A stretch of 64,000 nucleotides of DNA, from positions 1 to 64,000 of the forward strand of contig NZ_WFKM01000008.1 in assembly GCF_011007365.1 (NCBI RefSeq). Direction: 5' to 3'. The DNA is from Sphingobacterium sp. xlx-96. Lineage in GTDB: Bacteria; Bacteroidota; Bacteroidia; Sphingobacteriales; Sphingobacteriaceae. A program made the position numbers and the translations under genes. Below are positions 35,885-44,207 of this stretch, piece by piece. Under the pieces are notes generated by a model, which saw only the letters and a program-made list of their open reading frames with translations, was not told the DNA's origin and made no database searches. Position 1 is the stretch's first letter; each line of letters starts with the position of its first letter.

Positions 35885-35892
35885 CAAACCTA
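35885..35892 (-). promoter_or_regulatory. Putative -7 box (TAGGTTTG) of the RDD gene
   Basis: TAGGTTTG on the minus strand matches TAnnTTTG, 29 bases before the ATG at 35855. The -33 element is unclear. The rest of the 172-base divergent region has a near match TAAGTTTA at 35998-36005 that could serve the SpoIIM operon. Confidence 0.4.
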
Positions 35893-36027
35893 CATAAAAT
35901 GGATAACATTCACGAATGACCAGTAGAAAAACTTGGGTTGACGCATCTTGGTTAATGAAAATTTCCAATAAGTATTCGAAATACCAAGCATTTTATCTAA
36001 GTTTATAGCAAGCTGTAAACTTCATTT

Positions 36028-36990
36028 ATGCGAGAAGCCTCCTTTATAGATCGGAATAAAGAGAAATGGGTGTCAATAGAGAATAATTTGACCAATAAAG
36101 AAGATGTCAACCCTGATACGTTGGCCTCAAACTATATTGAGTTGACTAACGATTTAGCTTATGCCCAGACTTTTTATCCTAAAAGTAAGACCAAGGAATA
36201 CCTTAATGAACTCTCGATTCGTGCACATCAATTGATTTACAGGGATCAAAAATCATCAAATCATCAAATAGCTCATTTTTTCCAGGTCGAAGTATTTGAG
36301 GCGATATGGGCTATTCGTCGCCCCTTGCTGTATTCCTTTTTGATTTTTGTTTTCGCAGGCCTTATCGGCTTCGTATCTGCTCGGTATGATGAGGGGTTTG
36401 TCCGTCTTATTCTCGGAGATAGCTATGTCAACATGACCATCGAGAACATAAAAGCGGGAAATCCAGCAGCGGTTTATCAAGATGGGAGTAATTGGGGCGG
36501 GGCACTTGCTATCACTATAAATAATGTAAAAGTGGCTTTTTACGCTTTTATTTTTGGTGCTTTTTTCAGTTTAGGCACCGGTTATATACTCTTTAGCAAT
36601 GGTATTATGGTCGGCGCATTTCATTATATGTTTTATAAATACGACGTTTTGCAAGAAGCAATGTCTGCCATATGGATACACGGTACAATCGAGCTTTCAG
36701 TCATTGTAATTGCTGGAGGTTGCGGTTTAGCGATGGGAAATAGTATTCTGTTTCCGAAGTCTTACACCCGTATGGCCTCTTTTAAAACAGCGACAAAAGA
36801 TGCAGCCAAAGTTTTAATTAGCACCGTTCCTTTTTTTATTGTGGCAGGTACCCTAGAAGGTTTCGTGACACGGTATTATCAGCTTTCCATTTGGCTTTGC
36901 GTTGGTGTTATCCTGTTATCTGCAGCCGCAATTGTCTTTTATTATATCATTAGGCCTAAACAGCTAGCAATTAAGTATAAATGGAGTTAG
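36028..36990 (+). CDS. SpoIIM-like (DUF95) membrane protein
   Basis: A 320-residue inner-membrane protein. A cytosolic N-terminus of about 105 residues (E-KW-IEN-L-N start) is followed by a transmembrane helix near 105-125, and then the SpoIIM/DUF95 core, with N-NV-VAFYAFIFGAFFSLGTGYILFSNG, an E-I-IHGTIEL motif, and helices to residue 312. Spore-forming bacteria use SpoIIM in engulfment, but this DUF95 form is widespread in non-sporulating bacteria beside MoxR/DUF58 genes, and its role there is unknown. First gene of the six-gene operon; overlaps the next gene by 10 bases. Confidence 0.88.
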   Translation: MREASFIDRNKEKWVSIENNLTNKEDVNPDTLASNYIELTNDLAYAQTFYPKSKTKEYLNELSIRAHQLIYRDQKSSNHQIAHFFQVEVFEAIWAIRRPLLYSFLIFVFAGLIGFVSARYDEGFVRLILGDSYVNMTIENIKAGNPAAVYQDGSNWGGALAITINNVKVAFYAFIFGAFFSLGTGYILFSNGIMVGAFHYMFYKYDVLQEAMSAIWIHGTIELSVIVIAGGCGLAMGNSILFPKSYTRMASFKTATKDAAKVLISTVPFFIVAGTLEGFVTRYYQLSIWLCVGVILLSAAAIVFYYIIRPKQLAIKYKWS

Positions 36991-37898
36991 CTCAGTTCGA
37001 ATTTAAGCGAGAACGCAAGTTGGGGGAGTTTGTACAGGACTTTATCAATTTGTTGAAAATTATAATTGGGCACCTTTCCAAGGAACTGCTTAAGTTGTTA
37101 ATCGCCCCCTTATGTGCTATGCTGCTCATCGGTTACTATATTTCGACACAACTCAATCTAAATGCTGATTACAGTTCTGGAGAGATTGTCGATATGGTCC
37201 TTACGTTTGGGTTAGCTTTATTTTGTATGTTGATCATTGGTGGTTTAGCGTTTGGTTTTACTATTGAGTATTTTATTCTTTTGCGAAATCGACGAGATCT
37301 TTCCTTTGGGGCCAAAGATATTTGGAATGCTTTTAAGGCCAATATCAGTAAATACGTCCGATTTTTGCTGGGGTCTATTGTCGTGGGGATGATCATATTT
37401 ATTCCTTTAGCATTTGTATTGTTTTTGTCCGCACTGATTCCCTTGATAGGCTCTCTTGCCATCGGAGTTGTTTTTGCAGTCTTAGGATTATGGTTTTTCA
37501 CCGCTTTTATGTTGTACCGTGAAGATTATTACGATTTGTTTGATACCTATACCTCTGCATTTTCTATGCTCAAGAATAAGATTGGCGAATACGGACTCGC
37601 TTCTTACATTGTTACCTTTTTATTTAGGTCGCTCATGACATTAATGAGTATCATTCCTTTTATTATTATAGGTTTTATCGCATACAATTATGTAGGTTTT
37701 AATGATAGTTTTTTCGATACCTATATCGGTAAGATTTTGGTCACATTAGGGAGTACATTTATGTCTTTGTTTTTCATTATCTACTATATGCTATCGGTGA
37801 TCAGTTATGGAATTATTTACGAGACAGCCAAAGAACTACGGTTTGGAGAGGATGTCTTTGACAAGATTGACAAGATAGGAAGGAGGCTCGATGTCTAG
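36981..37898 (+). CDS. Polytopic membrane protein of the SpoIIM-DUF58 cluster
   Basis: A 305-residue inner-membrane protein with about six hydrophobic segments (around 35-55, 68-92, 127-155, 155-180, 208-232, 248-272). I do not recognise a named domain. It starts with a charged cytosolic segment (FEFKRERKLGEFVQDF) and ends with basic residues. Its ATG lies 10 bases inside the SpoIIM-like gene and its stop overlaps the DUF4129 gene by eight bases, so translation is tightly coupled and the product is probably a subunit of the same membrane assembly. Confidence 0.75.
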   Translation: MELAQFEFKRERKLGEFVQDFINLLKIIIGHLSKELLKLLIAPLCAMLLIGYYISTQLNLNADYSSGEIVDMVLTFGLALFCMLIIGGLAFGFTIEYFILLRNRRDLSFGAKDIWNAFKANISKYVRFLLGSIVVGMIIFIPLAFVLFLSALIPLIGSLAIGVVFAVLGLWFFTAFMLYREDYYDLFDTYTSAFSMLKNKIGEYGLASYIVTFLFRSLMTLMSIIPFIIIGFIAYNYVGFNDSFFDTYIGKILVTLGSTFMSLFFIIYYMLSVISYGIIYETAKELRFGEDVFDKIDKIGRRLDV

Positions 37899-38634
37899 CG
37901 TTATCTTTCAGGAAAATCTAGTAGACACCGTACAATCATTGCAGGACGAGCCAATATATCAATATTGGAAAGCAGGTTATTATGATTCCATCCCTCGGGC
38001 TAAAATTGTCACATCGGATAGCATAGAGGCTTTTGATGTAGTAGTCGGACGATATCAAGCGAAAGAGTTTGAATATATAGAAAGTATTTCTGATAAGCTA
38101 AGTTTTTTTGATAAGTTACTAGACCGTATAAGCAAAATTTTATCGGATCTTTTTCCGCAGCCCAAAGGTGATTTTAATGAAGGAGTCTTCAATTTGCTAG
38201 CGGTAATAGGGGCGGTAGTATTGATTTTTTTGATCTATAAGTTTTTTGTGTCCCGGAAAAAACTTTACGTGCACCATGATACAGACGTTGAAAATGAAGA
38301 AGAACAGATCGCTTTTGTGGAGAGGAATCTATTACAGGTCGATGTTCAGGCCTATTTGTCCGATGCGTTACAACAAAAGAATTATACATTAGCTATACGC
38401 TATCTGCAGTTGCTAAACATACAGTTGTTAGGACGTAAGGGAATTGTACAATGGAATCAATCCAAAACCAATACAGAGTTAATGGAAGAGGTAAATAATG
38501 AAGAGTTGAGGCAAGACTTCCTAGCCTGTGCTGTAGTGTTTGATTATGCTTGGTTCGGTCATTTCGAGATTACAGAAGATGCATACCAGAAGTATGCCCC
38601 GAGATTTATTCAATTTCAAAGGAGGTGGTCTTGA
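37891..38634 (+). CDS. DUF4129-domain membrane protein
   Basis: A 247-residue protein with an N-terminal probably periplasmic part, one transmembrane helix (about 103-123) and a cytosolic C-terminal domain. That domain carries the DUF4129 pattern: A-QQKNYTLAIRYLQLL-IQLLGRKGIVQW, S-TN-E, then a VFDYAWFGHFEITEDAYQKY block. DUF4129 proteins accompany MoxR/DUF58 genes and have no established activity. No signal peptide is seen, so the N-terminus may insert by the single helix. Its stop overlaps the next start (TTGA). Confidence 0.82.
   Translation: MSSVIFQENLVDTVQSLQDEPIYQYWKAGYYDSIPRAKIVTSDSIEAFDVVVGRYQAKEFEYIESISDKLSFFDKLLDRISKILSDLFPQPKGDFNEGVFNLLAVIGAVVLIFLIYKFFVSRKKLYVHHDTDVENEEEQIAFVERNLLQVDVQAYLSDALQQKNYTLAIRYLQLLNIQLLGRKGIVQWNQSKTNTELMEEVNNEELRQDFLACAVVFDYAWFGHFEITEDAYQKYAPRFIQFQRRWS
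38618..38625 (+). promoter_or_regulatory. Strong Shine-Dalgarno (AAAGGAGG) fixing the DUF4350 start
   Basis: AAAGGAGG lies five bases before a TTG at 38631 that overlaps the DUF4129 stop codon. Such a strong ribosome site is rare among the genes of this window, and it decides the start against the in-frame ATG at 38550, which lies deep in the upstream gene. Confidence 0.6.
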
Positions 38635-39836
38635 AAAAAAGCATTTTAATTGGATTGTCATTACTATTCGTCGTGGCGCTAGGAATAGCCGTTATTGACG
38701 CAGGAGCTAAGAGACCAATCGATTGGTCAAAGTCATACAATTTTAGAGATAAAATACCTTATGGTCTCTATGTTTTTAGACAGGAGGTTTCCCATATGTT
38801 GGGCGAGGACCGAACGTATATGGATTTTGGGGGATCCGCTTATTCGCTGATAAGTGATCTAGATAGTGCTGAGGACTATAATGCCGCTATTGTCAATGTG
38901 TATGAAAATATTGGATATGATAAGCTAGATGCCAAGAAGATTTTGGATTACGTCAAGAGGGGAGGAGAACTATTTTTGTCCTCTGAATATTTTGGTGAGG
39001 AACTATTGGATACATTGGGTTTACAAGCAGAAACCCTGGATCATTCAATTTTTCTTCCAACGGATAGAAATATTTGGTATTCCTTAGGGCTGGATACTGC
39101 CAAAATTCGCTTTGATAAGGTTACGGGTTTTAGAGTGTTTTCTAAGCTTAATGCTAAGACGTGTTCTATTATGGGACAGTTACATTCCAGAGGACGGGCC
39201 ATTCCAAACTTTGTTAGCGTTTCGTATGGTGAGGGTAGACTCTATCTGCATACCTTACCTGAGGTATTTACGAACTACCACCTACTGCAAAAAAACGGAT
39301 ATGATTATGCGTCTCGATGCCTTCGGGTAATCCAAAGTAAAAAAATTATGTTGTCGGACTATTATTTCGAATCTGATCAGTCAACTACACCCTTGCGGGT
39401 TATTTTGACCAACCCAGGTTTTTATCAGGCTTGGTATCTACTGCTATTTGGACTTTTAGTCTTGTTTGTCTTTAAGAGTAAACGAGAGCAGCGGGCCTTG
39501 AAAATCATTAAACCGGAGCAGAATCTCTCTAAAGAATTTGCAAAGACAATAGGTACATTGTATTATGAAAATGGACATCCCGGTAATATCATTCACAAAA
39601 AAATAGATTATTTCCTTTATGCAATCCGTTCCAACTATCAGATAGAGACTATGAATCTTTTGGATGAAAGGTTTCTTCGCATATTGTCGCTCAAGACGAC
39701 AGTAAGTGTTGAAGATACGACGGCCCTGTTTTCATTTCTCCACGAATGCAAAAGTAAAATCGATTTTACGATTGAAGAAGTTAAGACGGTTAATAAAAGA
39801 ATAGAAGAGTTTAAAAGTAAAGCTAGTATTATATGA
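38631..39836 (+). CDS. DUF4350-domain membrane protein (TTG start)
   Basis: A 401-residue protein with an N-terminal transmembrane helix (about 3-23), a periplasmic alpha/beta domain (about 30-250) resembling a glutamine-amidotransferase-like fold, a second helix (about 260-280) and a cytosolic C-terminus. The DUF4350 signature is the early DWSKSYN-RDKIPYGLYVFR block, followed by a YDKLDAKKILDYVKRGGELFLSSEYFGEE segment. No catalytic Cys is evident. The TTG start is chosen because it follows AAAGGAGG by five bases and overlaps the upstream stop. It overlaps moxR by four bases (ATGA). Confidence 0.82.
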   Translation: MKKSILIGLSLLFVVALGIAVIDAGAKRPIDWSKSYNFRDKIPYGLYVFRQEVSHMLGEDRTYMDFGGSAYSLISDLDSAEDYNAAIVNVYENIGYDKLDAKKILDYVKRGGELFLSSEYFGEELLDTLGLQAETLDHSIFLPTDRNIWYSLGLDTAKIRFDKVTGFRVFSKLNAKTCSIMGQLHSRGRAIPNFVSVSYGEGRLYLHTLPEVFTNYHLLQKNGYDYASRCLRVIQSKKIMLSDYYFESDQSTTPLRVILTNPGFYQAWYLLLFGLLVLFVFKSKREQRALKIIKPEQNLSKEFAKTIGTLYYENGHPGNIIHKKIDYFLYAIRSNYQIETMNLLDERFLRILSLKTTVSVEDTTALFSFLHECKSKIDFTIEEVKTVNKRIEEFKSKASII

Positions 39837-40837
39837 GCGAACAAGATAATTTAATGCGCAAATATTTGCCTGATTTTGAAAACAGAATCGACCTTACCGG
39901 GCTGCAAGATAGACTAGGTGCAGTGCGATCAGAGGTAAAGAAGGTAATTATAGGTCAGGACCGTGTCATCAATATGTTATTGATCTCGATACTTGCAGGG
40001 GGACATTCCTTGATAGAGGGGCTACCTGGAGTAGGCAAGACACTCACTGCCAAATTGATTGCAAAAACAATAAATAGTGATTTCAAACGGATACAATTTA
40101 CTCCTGATCTAATGCCCTCAGACGTGACGGGTTCATCTATTCTTGATTTGAAGACCAACGAGTTTGAATTTAGAAAAGGACCTATTTTCGGCAGTATCAT
40201 TCTTATTGATGAAATTAACAGAGCACCGGCAAAAACCCAAGCTTCGTTATTTGAATGTATGAGCGAAAGACAGGTTACAGTAGATGGGCATACCTACAAG
40301 ATGGCAAGTCCTTTTGTAGTTTTCGCGACGCAGAATCCGATCGAACATGAAGGTACTTATCGATTGCCGGAAGCCCAATTAGATCGCTTTTTATTCAAGA
40401 TAGATGTTGATTATCCCGAACTTGACCAAGAGTTAATGATTTTAAAGGAGCATCACCTTCAGCGTGCGGGCGATAAAGAGGATCTGGTACAGGCTGTTGT
40501 ATCTACGGATGAACTTATTCATTTTCAACGTTTGTCTAAGCTGGTATATGTGCATGAAGATGTGCTGCAGTATATTTCTGAAATTGTGGTACAGACCCGC
40601 AGTAATCCCAACTTAAGCCTAGGAGCCTCTCCGCGAGCTTCAATAGCGCTCTTGGAGGCATCTAAAGCATTTGCCGCGCTGCAAGGTAGGGATTTTGTGA
40701 CGCCAGAAGATGTGAAATATGTGGCATCCCCCATTTTAGGTCATCGGGTGCAGTTGACACCGGAAAAAGAAATGGAAGGCTTTTCACCGGGCTATATTAT
40801 CCGTCAACTTGTAGAGAGTGTAGAGATTCCAAGATAA
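39833..40837 (+). CDS. MoxR-family AAA+ ATPase
   Basis: A 334-residue cytosolic AAA+ chaperone-like ATPase. Walker A is GLPGVGKT, Walker B ILIDEINRAP, followed by the MoxR hallmark KTQASLFECMSERQVTVDG and the sensor I ATQNPIEHEGTY. The lid domain ends with SPGYIIRQL. MoxR ATPases work with DUF58/VWA partners, often in assembling or activating enzyme or envelope complexes. Its start overlaps the DUF4350 stop and its stop overlaps the DUF58 start (TAATG), so stoichiometric expression is likely. Confidence 0.95.
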   Translation: MSEQDNLMRKYLPDFENRIDLTGLQDRLGAVRSEVKKVIIGQDRVINMLLISILAGGHSLIEGLPGVGKTLTAKLIAKTINSDFKRIQFTPDLMPSDVTGSSILDLKTNEFEFRKGPIFGSIILIDEINRAPAKTQASLFECMSERQVTVDGHTYKMASPFVVFATQNPIEHEGTYRLPEAQLDRFLFKIDVDYPELDQELMILKEHHLQRAGDKEDLVQAVVSTDELIHFQRLSKLVYVHEDVLQYISEIVVQTRSNPNLSLGASPRASIALLEASKAFAALQGRDFVTPEDVKYVASPILGHRVQLTPEKEMEGFSPGYIIRQLVESVEIPR

Positions 40838-42165
40838 TGAATTTGATGAGACGGCTGTATGTTCGGAATTTGTTTTTCTATCTCCTGCTAACACTGGCAG
40901 GGCTGTTTGCGCTATCGTTTTACGTGGAACCTTTACGCATGGTTTGTACGGTGCTACTTTGGGGAGCGATCGCACTCTGTGCATGGGATTTGATTTTTCT
41001 CTTTTTTCCTCGTAAAGCCGTAGATATAAAACGGCAATATCCCGAGAAGTTGTCAAATGGTGATGCTAATCCTTTTTCTATTGTGTTGTTGAGCCAATAT
41101 GTTATTCCAGTGCGGGTACGGGTGCTGGAGGAGATGCCATTGCAATTGCAGATGAGACACAATGAATTTGGACTGACACTAATCCCGAATCAAGTCAGTC
41201 AAATTGATTTTGAGCTGCAGCCCAAAAGTAGGGGGATATATTCTTTTGGAAAATGTAACTTGTTGGTGCGTCATTTGGGACTGTTTGAGCGAAAGTTTGT
41301 TCTGGACGAACAGCTAGACATCCCTTGTTACCCCTCCTTTATGCAGATGCGTAAATATCAGTTGCTAGCCACGACAGATCGATTGGTCGAGTTGGGTATA
41401 AAGCGGATACGTCGCATTGGTAGCACGATGGAGTTTGATCATATACGCGAATATGTGAAAGGGGATGAATATAGACATATGAACTGGAAGGCGTCCGCCA
41501 AGCAAAATAAGCTGATGGTGAATCAATATCAGGAGGAAAAGTCGCAACCAATTTATTCGTTCATAGATTTAGGTCGAGTCATGCGTATGCCTTTTCAGGA
41601 GATGACGCTACTGGATTATGCTATTAATGCCACATTGGTTTTGTCCAATGCTGCTATTCTGAAACAAGATCGAGCGGGCATGCTGACGTTTTCAAAAGAA
41701 GTCTCCAACCACGTTTCTGCCGAGAAGAATAACAAGCAGATGAAGCTTATTTCCGATAAATTGTATAGTATTTCTACCCGTTTTGAAGAGTCTGAGTTTG
41801 GCGGGTTATATGCTTTTGCCCGAAAGCATATAAACAAGCGCTCGCTAATCTTTGTTTATACGAACTTTGAGACAATGGATGCTATGAATAGGCAGTTGCC
41901 CTATTTGCGGATGCTCAATAAGAGTCATATCGTCGTCGTGGTTGTATTTAAGAATACCGAGTTAATAGCGATGTCAAAAGAACATGCCCAAAAGACAATC
42001 GACGTCTATAATAAAATCATAGCAGAGAAATTTGTGTATGAAAAGAGCTTAATTATACAGGAGCTCACACGCAATGGACTACAGACGATCTATACGGCCC
42101 CGGAAGATCTAAGTATAAATGCCATAAATAAATATTTAGAGATCAAGGCGCGGGGGTTGATATAG
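40837..42165 (+). CDS. DUF58-domain protein
   Basis: A 442-residue protein with two N-terminal transmembrane helices (about 11-30 and 33-53), a beta-rich region (about 65-165) and the DUF58/VWA-like domain. The diagnostic block is RRIGSTMEFDHIREYVKGDEYRHMNWKASAK; a later FIDLGR-M-MPF-EMTLLD segment contains a MIDAS-like start without a full DxSxS. DUF58 proteins pair with MoxR ATPases; molecular activity is unknown. Last gene of the operon; a bidirectional terminator lies at 42451-42486. Confidence 0.93.
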   Translation: MNLMRRLYVRNLFFYLLLTLAGLFALSFYVEPLRMVCTVLLWGAIALCAWDLIFLFFPRKAVDIKRQYPEKLSNGDANPFSIVLLSQYVIPVRVRVLEEMPLQLQMRHNEFGLTLIPNQVSQIDFELQPKSRGIYSFGKCNLLVRHLGLFERKFVLDEQLDIPCYPSFMQMRKYQLLATTDRLVELGIKRIRRIGSTMEFDHIREYVKGDEYRHMNWKASAKQNKLMVNQYQEEKSQPIYSFIDLGRVMRMPFQEMTLLDYAINATLVLSNAAILKQDRAGMLTFSKEVSNHVSAEKNNKQMKLISDKLYSISTRFEESEFGGLYAFARKHINKRSLIFVYTNFETMDAMNRQLPYLRMLNKSHIVVVVVFKNTELIAMSKEHAQKTIDVYNKIIAEKFVYEKSLIIQELTRNGLQTIYTAPEDLSINAINKYLEIKARGLI

Positions 42166-42349
42166 TTCTTCTTTCTGTCATAGATTGTTATTTTCTTTAT
42201 TAGGGGGATTATCCCCAGTTTTTTATCAATCTACTGGATAAGTCTTTGATACTGTGGAGTACAAAGACGGTATTTGCTTGTATTTTAAAGCAAATTTGGT
42301 GGGAATATAATTGGTAGATAACTCGAACTTTATTCGTTTATATCCGAAT

Positions 42350-42382
42350 GAAGTCCCTATGAAGTCCGTATAAAGTACGGTT
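42350..42382. repeat. Three tandem 11-base units (GAAGTCCnTAT type)
   Basis: GAAGTCCCTAT, GAAGTCCGTAT and AAAGTACGGTT follow each other without gaps. The first two differ at one position; the third is more divergent. A related CTAGTCCCTAT occurs at about 42416-42426. No function is visible. Confidence 0.5.
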
Positions 42383-42450
42383 AATCTACCTGTTAAAACC
42401 AAAACTATACGAAACCTAGTCCCTATCAGCTTCCGTACAGACTGGTTGTA

Positions 42451-42486
42451 AAAAAGCTCAAAGAATAGTTTTTCTTTGAGCTTTTT
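42451..42486. terminator. Bidirectional terminator between the DUF58 operon and metK
   Basis: A 15-bp stem (42451-42465 with 42472-42486) with a six-base loop, an A-run on the left and a T-run on the right. It lies 26 bases after the metK stop and can terminate both convergent transcripts. Confidence 0.9.
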
Positions 42487-42512
42487 AGAAAGAATAATCT
42501 CTTTTTTTAGAA

Positions 42513-43766
42513 CTAAATCCCAAAAGCCGTTTTGACTTTATCGACATAGTCTAGCTTCTCCCAAGTGAACAATTCAACTTCTACTGTTTTCGTTTCACCG
42601 TTTGAATTTTCGAAAGTTTTAGTGACGGTTTTCGGTGTCCTTCCCATGTGTCCATATGCAGCAGTTTCTGCATACATAGGATTACGTAAGCCTAGTCTTG
42701 TTTCGATACCGTAAGGAGTCATGTCAAATAGCTCCGTTATTTTGGTGGCGATTTCAGAGTCCGACAAGTTTACTTTGCTGGTTCCGTAGGTGTTTACGTA
42801 GATCCCCATAGGGTCTTTAACACCTATGGCATACGATATTTGTACCAATATCTCATCGGCAACGCCTGCTGCAACAAGGTTTTTAGCAATGTGGCGCGTG
42901 GCGTAAGCTGCTGAACGATCTACTTTTGAGGGATCTTTACCCGAGAAAGCTCCACCACCGTGGGCTCCCTTGCCGCCGTAGGTATCCACAATAATTTTAC
43001 GGCCAGTAAGACCTGTATCGCCATGTGGGCCACCGATCACAAATTTACCTGTAGGATTGATGTGATATTTAATCTTGTCATTAAACAAAGCTTGGAGCTC
43101 CGGTTTAAGTTGCGCTTTGACGCGCGGGATTAGGATGTTTTTGATATCATCCGTAATCTTGGCCAGCATCAATCCTTCTTCGTCGAAATCATCATGCTGC
43201 GTAGAGATTACAATCGTATCAATGCGCAAGGCTTTGTGATCGTCGCTGTATTCTAATGTTACCTGTGATTTTGCATCTGGACGTAAGTAGTCGATCGCTT
43301 TGTTTTCACGACGTAGTTCAGCAAGTTCATATAATAGGCGATGAGATAAGTCAAGCGCCAACGGCATATAGTTGTCCGTCTCGTTGTTTGCATATCCAAA
43401 CATGATACCTTGGTCGCCGGCACCTTGATCTTGCCTGGTTTTACGATCTACCCCTTGGTTGATATCAGCAGACTGTTCGTGTATCGCTGATAGTACCCCG
43501 CAGGAGTTCGCTTCAAACATGTATGCCGACTTGGTGTAACCTATCTTTTCAATGACTGAACGGGTTATTTTTTGAACATCCAAGTATATTTTAGATTTCA
43601 CTTCCCCAGCTAGAACCACTTGTCCCGTAGTTACCAAGGTTTCGATCGCGACACGCGAATCTTCATCCCAAGCTAGGAAATTATCAATTAATGCATCTGA
43701 TATTTGGTCGGCAATTTTGTCGGGATGGCCTTCCGATACCGATTCGGATGTGAATAAATACGCCAT
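42513..43766 (-). CDS. metK: S-adenosylmethionine synthetase
   Basis: Makes S-adenosylmethionine from methionine and ATP. The 417-residue cytosolic protein has [18 protein letters not shown], the [12 protein letters not shown] hexapeptide region, [16 protein letters not shown], and the phosphate-binding [16 protein letters not shown] loop. The ATG at 43766 gives the family N-terminus [10 protein letters not shown]; an upstream in-frame start at 43850 would add 28 unrelated residues. Unlike most genes here it has a long leader (about 290 nt), which may carry control elements. Confidence 0.97.
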   Translation of the reverse strand: MAYLFTSESVSEGHPDKIADQISDALIDNFLAWDEDSRVAIETLVTTGQVVLAGEVKSKIYLDVQKITRSVIEKIGYTKSAYMFEANSCGVLSAIHEQSADINQGVDRKTRQDQGAGDQGIMFGYANNETDNYMPLALDLSHRLLYELAELRRENKAIDYLRPDAKSQVTLEYSDDHKALRIDTIVISTQHDDFDEEGLMLAKITDDIKNILIPRVKAQLKPELQALFNDKIKYHINPTGKFVIGGPHGDTGLTGRKIIVDTYGGKGAHGGGAFSGKDPSKVDRSAAYATRHIAKNLVAAGVADEILVQISYAIGVKDPMGIYVNTYGTSKVNLSDSEIATKITELFDMTPYGIETRLGLRNPMYAETAAYGHMGRTPKTVTKTFENSNGETKTVEVELFTWEKLDYVDKVKTAFGI

Positions 43767-44067
43767 ATTACAATATTTATGTTTTGTATAATTATATATC
43801 GGTGCACTCCATTGTGTGAAAAAACTTTCATGATTCCATTGAATCACCAACAGAGATGAAAGTTCTTGATGTCCATTGAATACAAACTCTTTCAGAAAAA
43901 AGAGAGGGAAATCTTTGAGATTTGAAGCAGCCTACTCTGCATAGAGCGAAGTGAAAAAACGAATAAAAGAATGGTTTTAGCACTTTTTTTCTGTGGTTGC
44001 AATCTCCTTCTTTACCTCTTTTTGTGTAAAATGCAAATCAGTCCACCTTTTTAACGGCACAAAGCTA
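43767..44067 (-). promoter_or_regulatory. Promoter and long 5' leader of metK (possible SAM-responsive element)
   Basis: TAGCTTTG (44067-44060) matches TAnnTTTG and lies about 290 bases before the metK ATG. In the leader, on the minus strand, GCAACC (44000-43995) is followed after 11 bases by GTGCTAAAACC (43983-43973). That order and spacing recall the GCAACC ... GGTGCTAA-TCC core of SAM-I (S-box) riboswitches, and the CAC/GTG flanks can pair. The 5' part of an S-box (AGAG-GG--GAGGGA plus pseudoknot arm) is not convincingly present. A weak CTCTTT/AAAGAG hairpin lies near 43887-43904. Treat as a candidate only. Confidence 0.3.
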
Positions 44068-44157
44068 CAACTCTTTTGTAACTATTAAAAGCTAATTTTG
44101 GTTATTGCAAAATTTGATCGATTATTCAAGCCGATTATATTTCATTCGTATTTGTGT

Positions 44158-44186
44158 TTTGCAATCATGGACATTTGTTATCTTTA
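44158..44186 (+). promoter_or_regulatory. Putative promoter of the lipid-kinase-like gene: TTTG (44158-44161), 17 bp, TATCTTTA
   Basis: A -33 TTTG and a TATCTTTA (7 of 8 match to TAnnTTTG; 44179-44186) lie 17 bp apart. The ATG at 44208 is 21 bases further on. The region between this and the metK promoter (44068-44157) is AT-rich without other clear signals. Confidence 0.4.
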
Positions 44187-44207
44187 CAAGCCTGACTATA
44201 TGCATTT

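Larger units (their letters stand above)
42166..42512. other. Non-coding region between the DUF58 and metK genes
   Basis: 347 bases without a supportable gene between convergent genes. It holds an imperfect GGGGATTATCCCC palindrome (about 42205-42217), three related 11-base units at 42350-42382, and the shared terminator at 42451-42486. Composition is AT-rich. The long stretch before the terminator suggests a repeat element or an untranslated tail rather than coding sequence. Confidence 0.6.

Noticed and set aside
42513-43850. Longer metK start at 43850
   Set aside because: The added 28 residues do not resemble the family, and the standard N-terminus begins at 43766.
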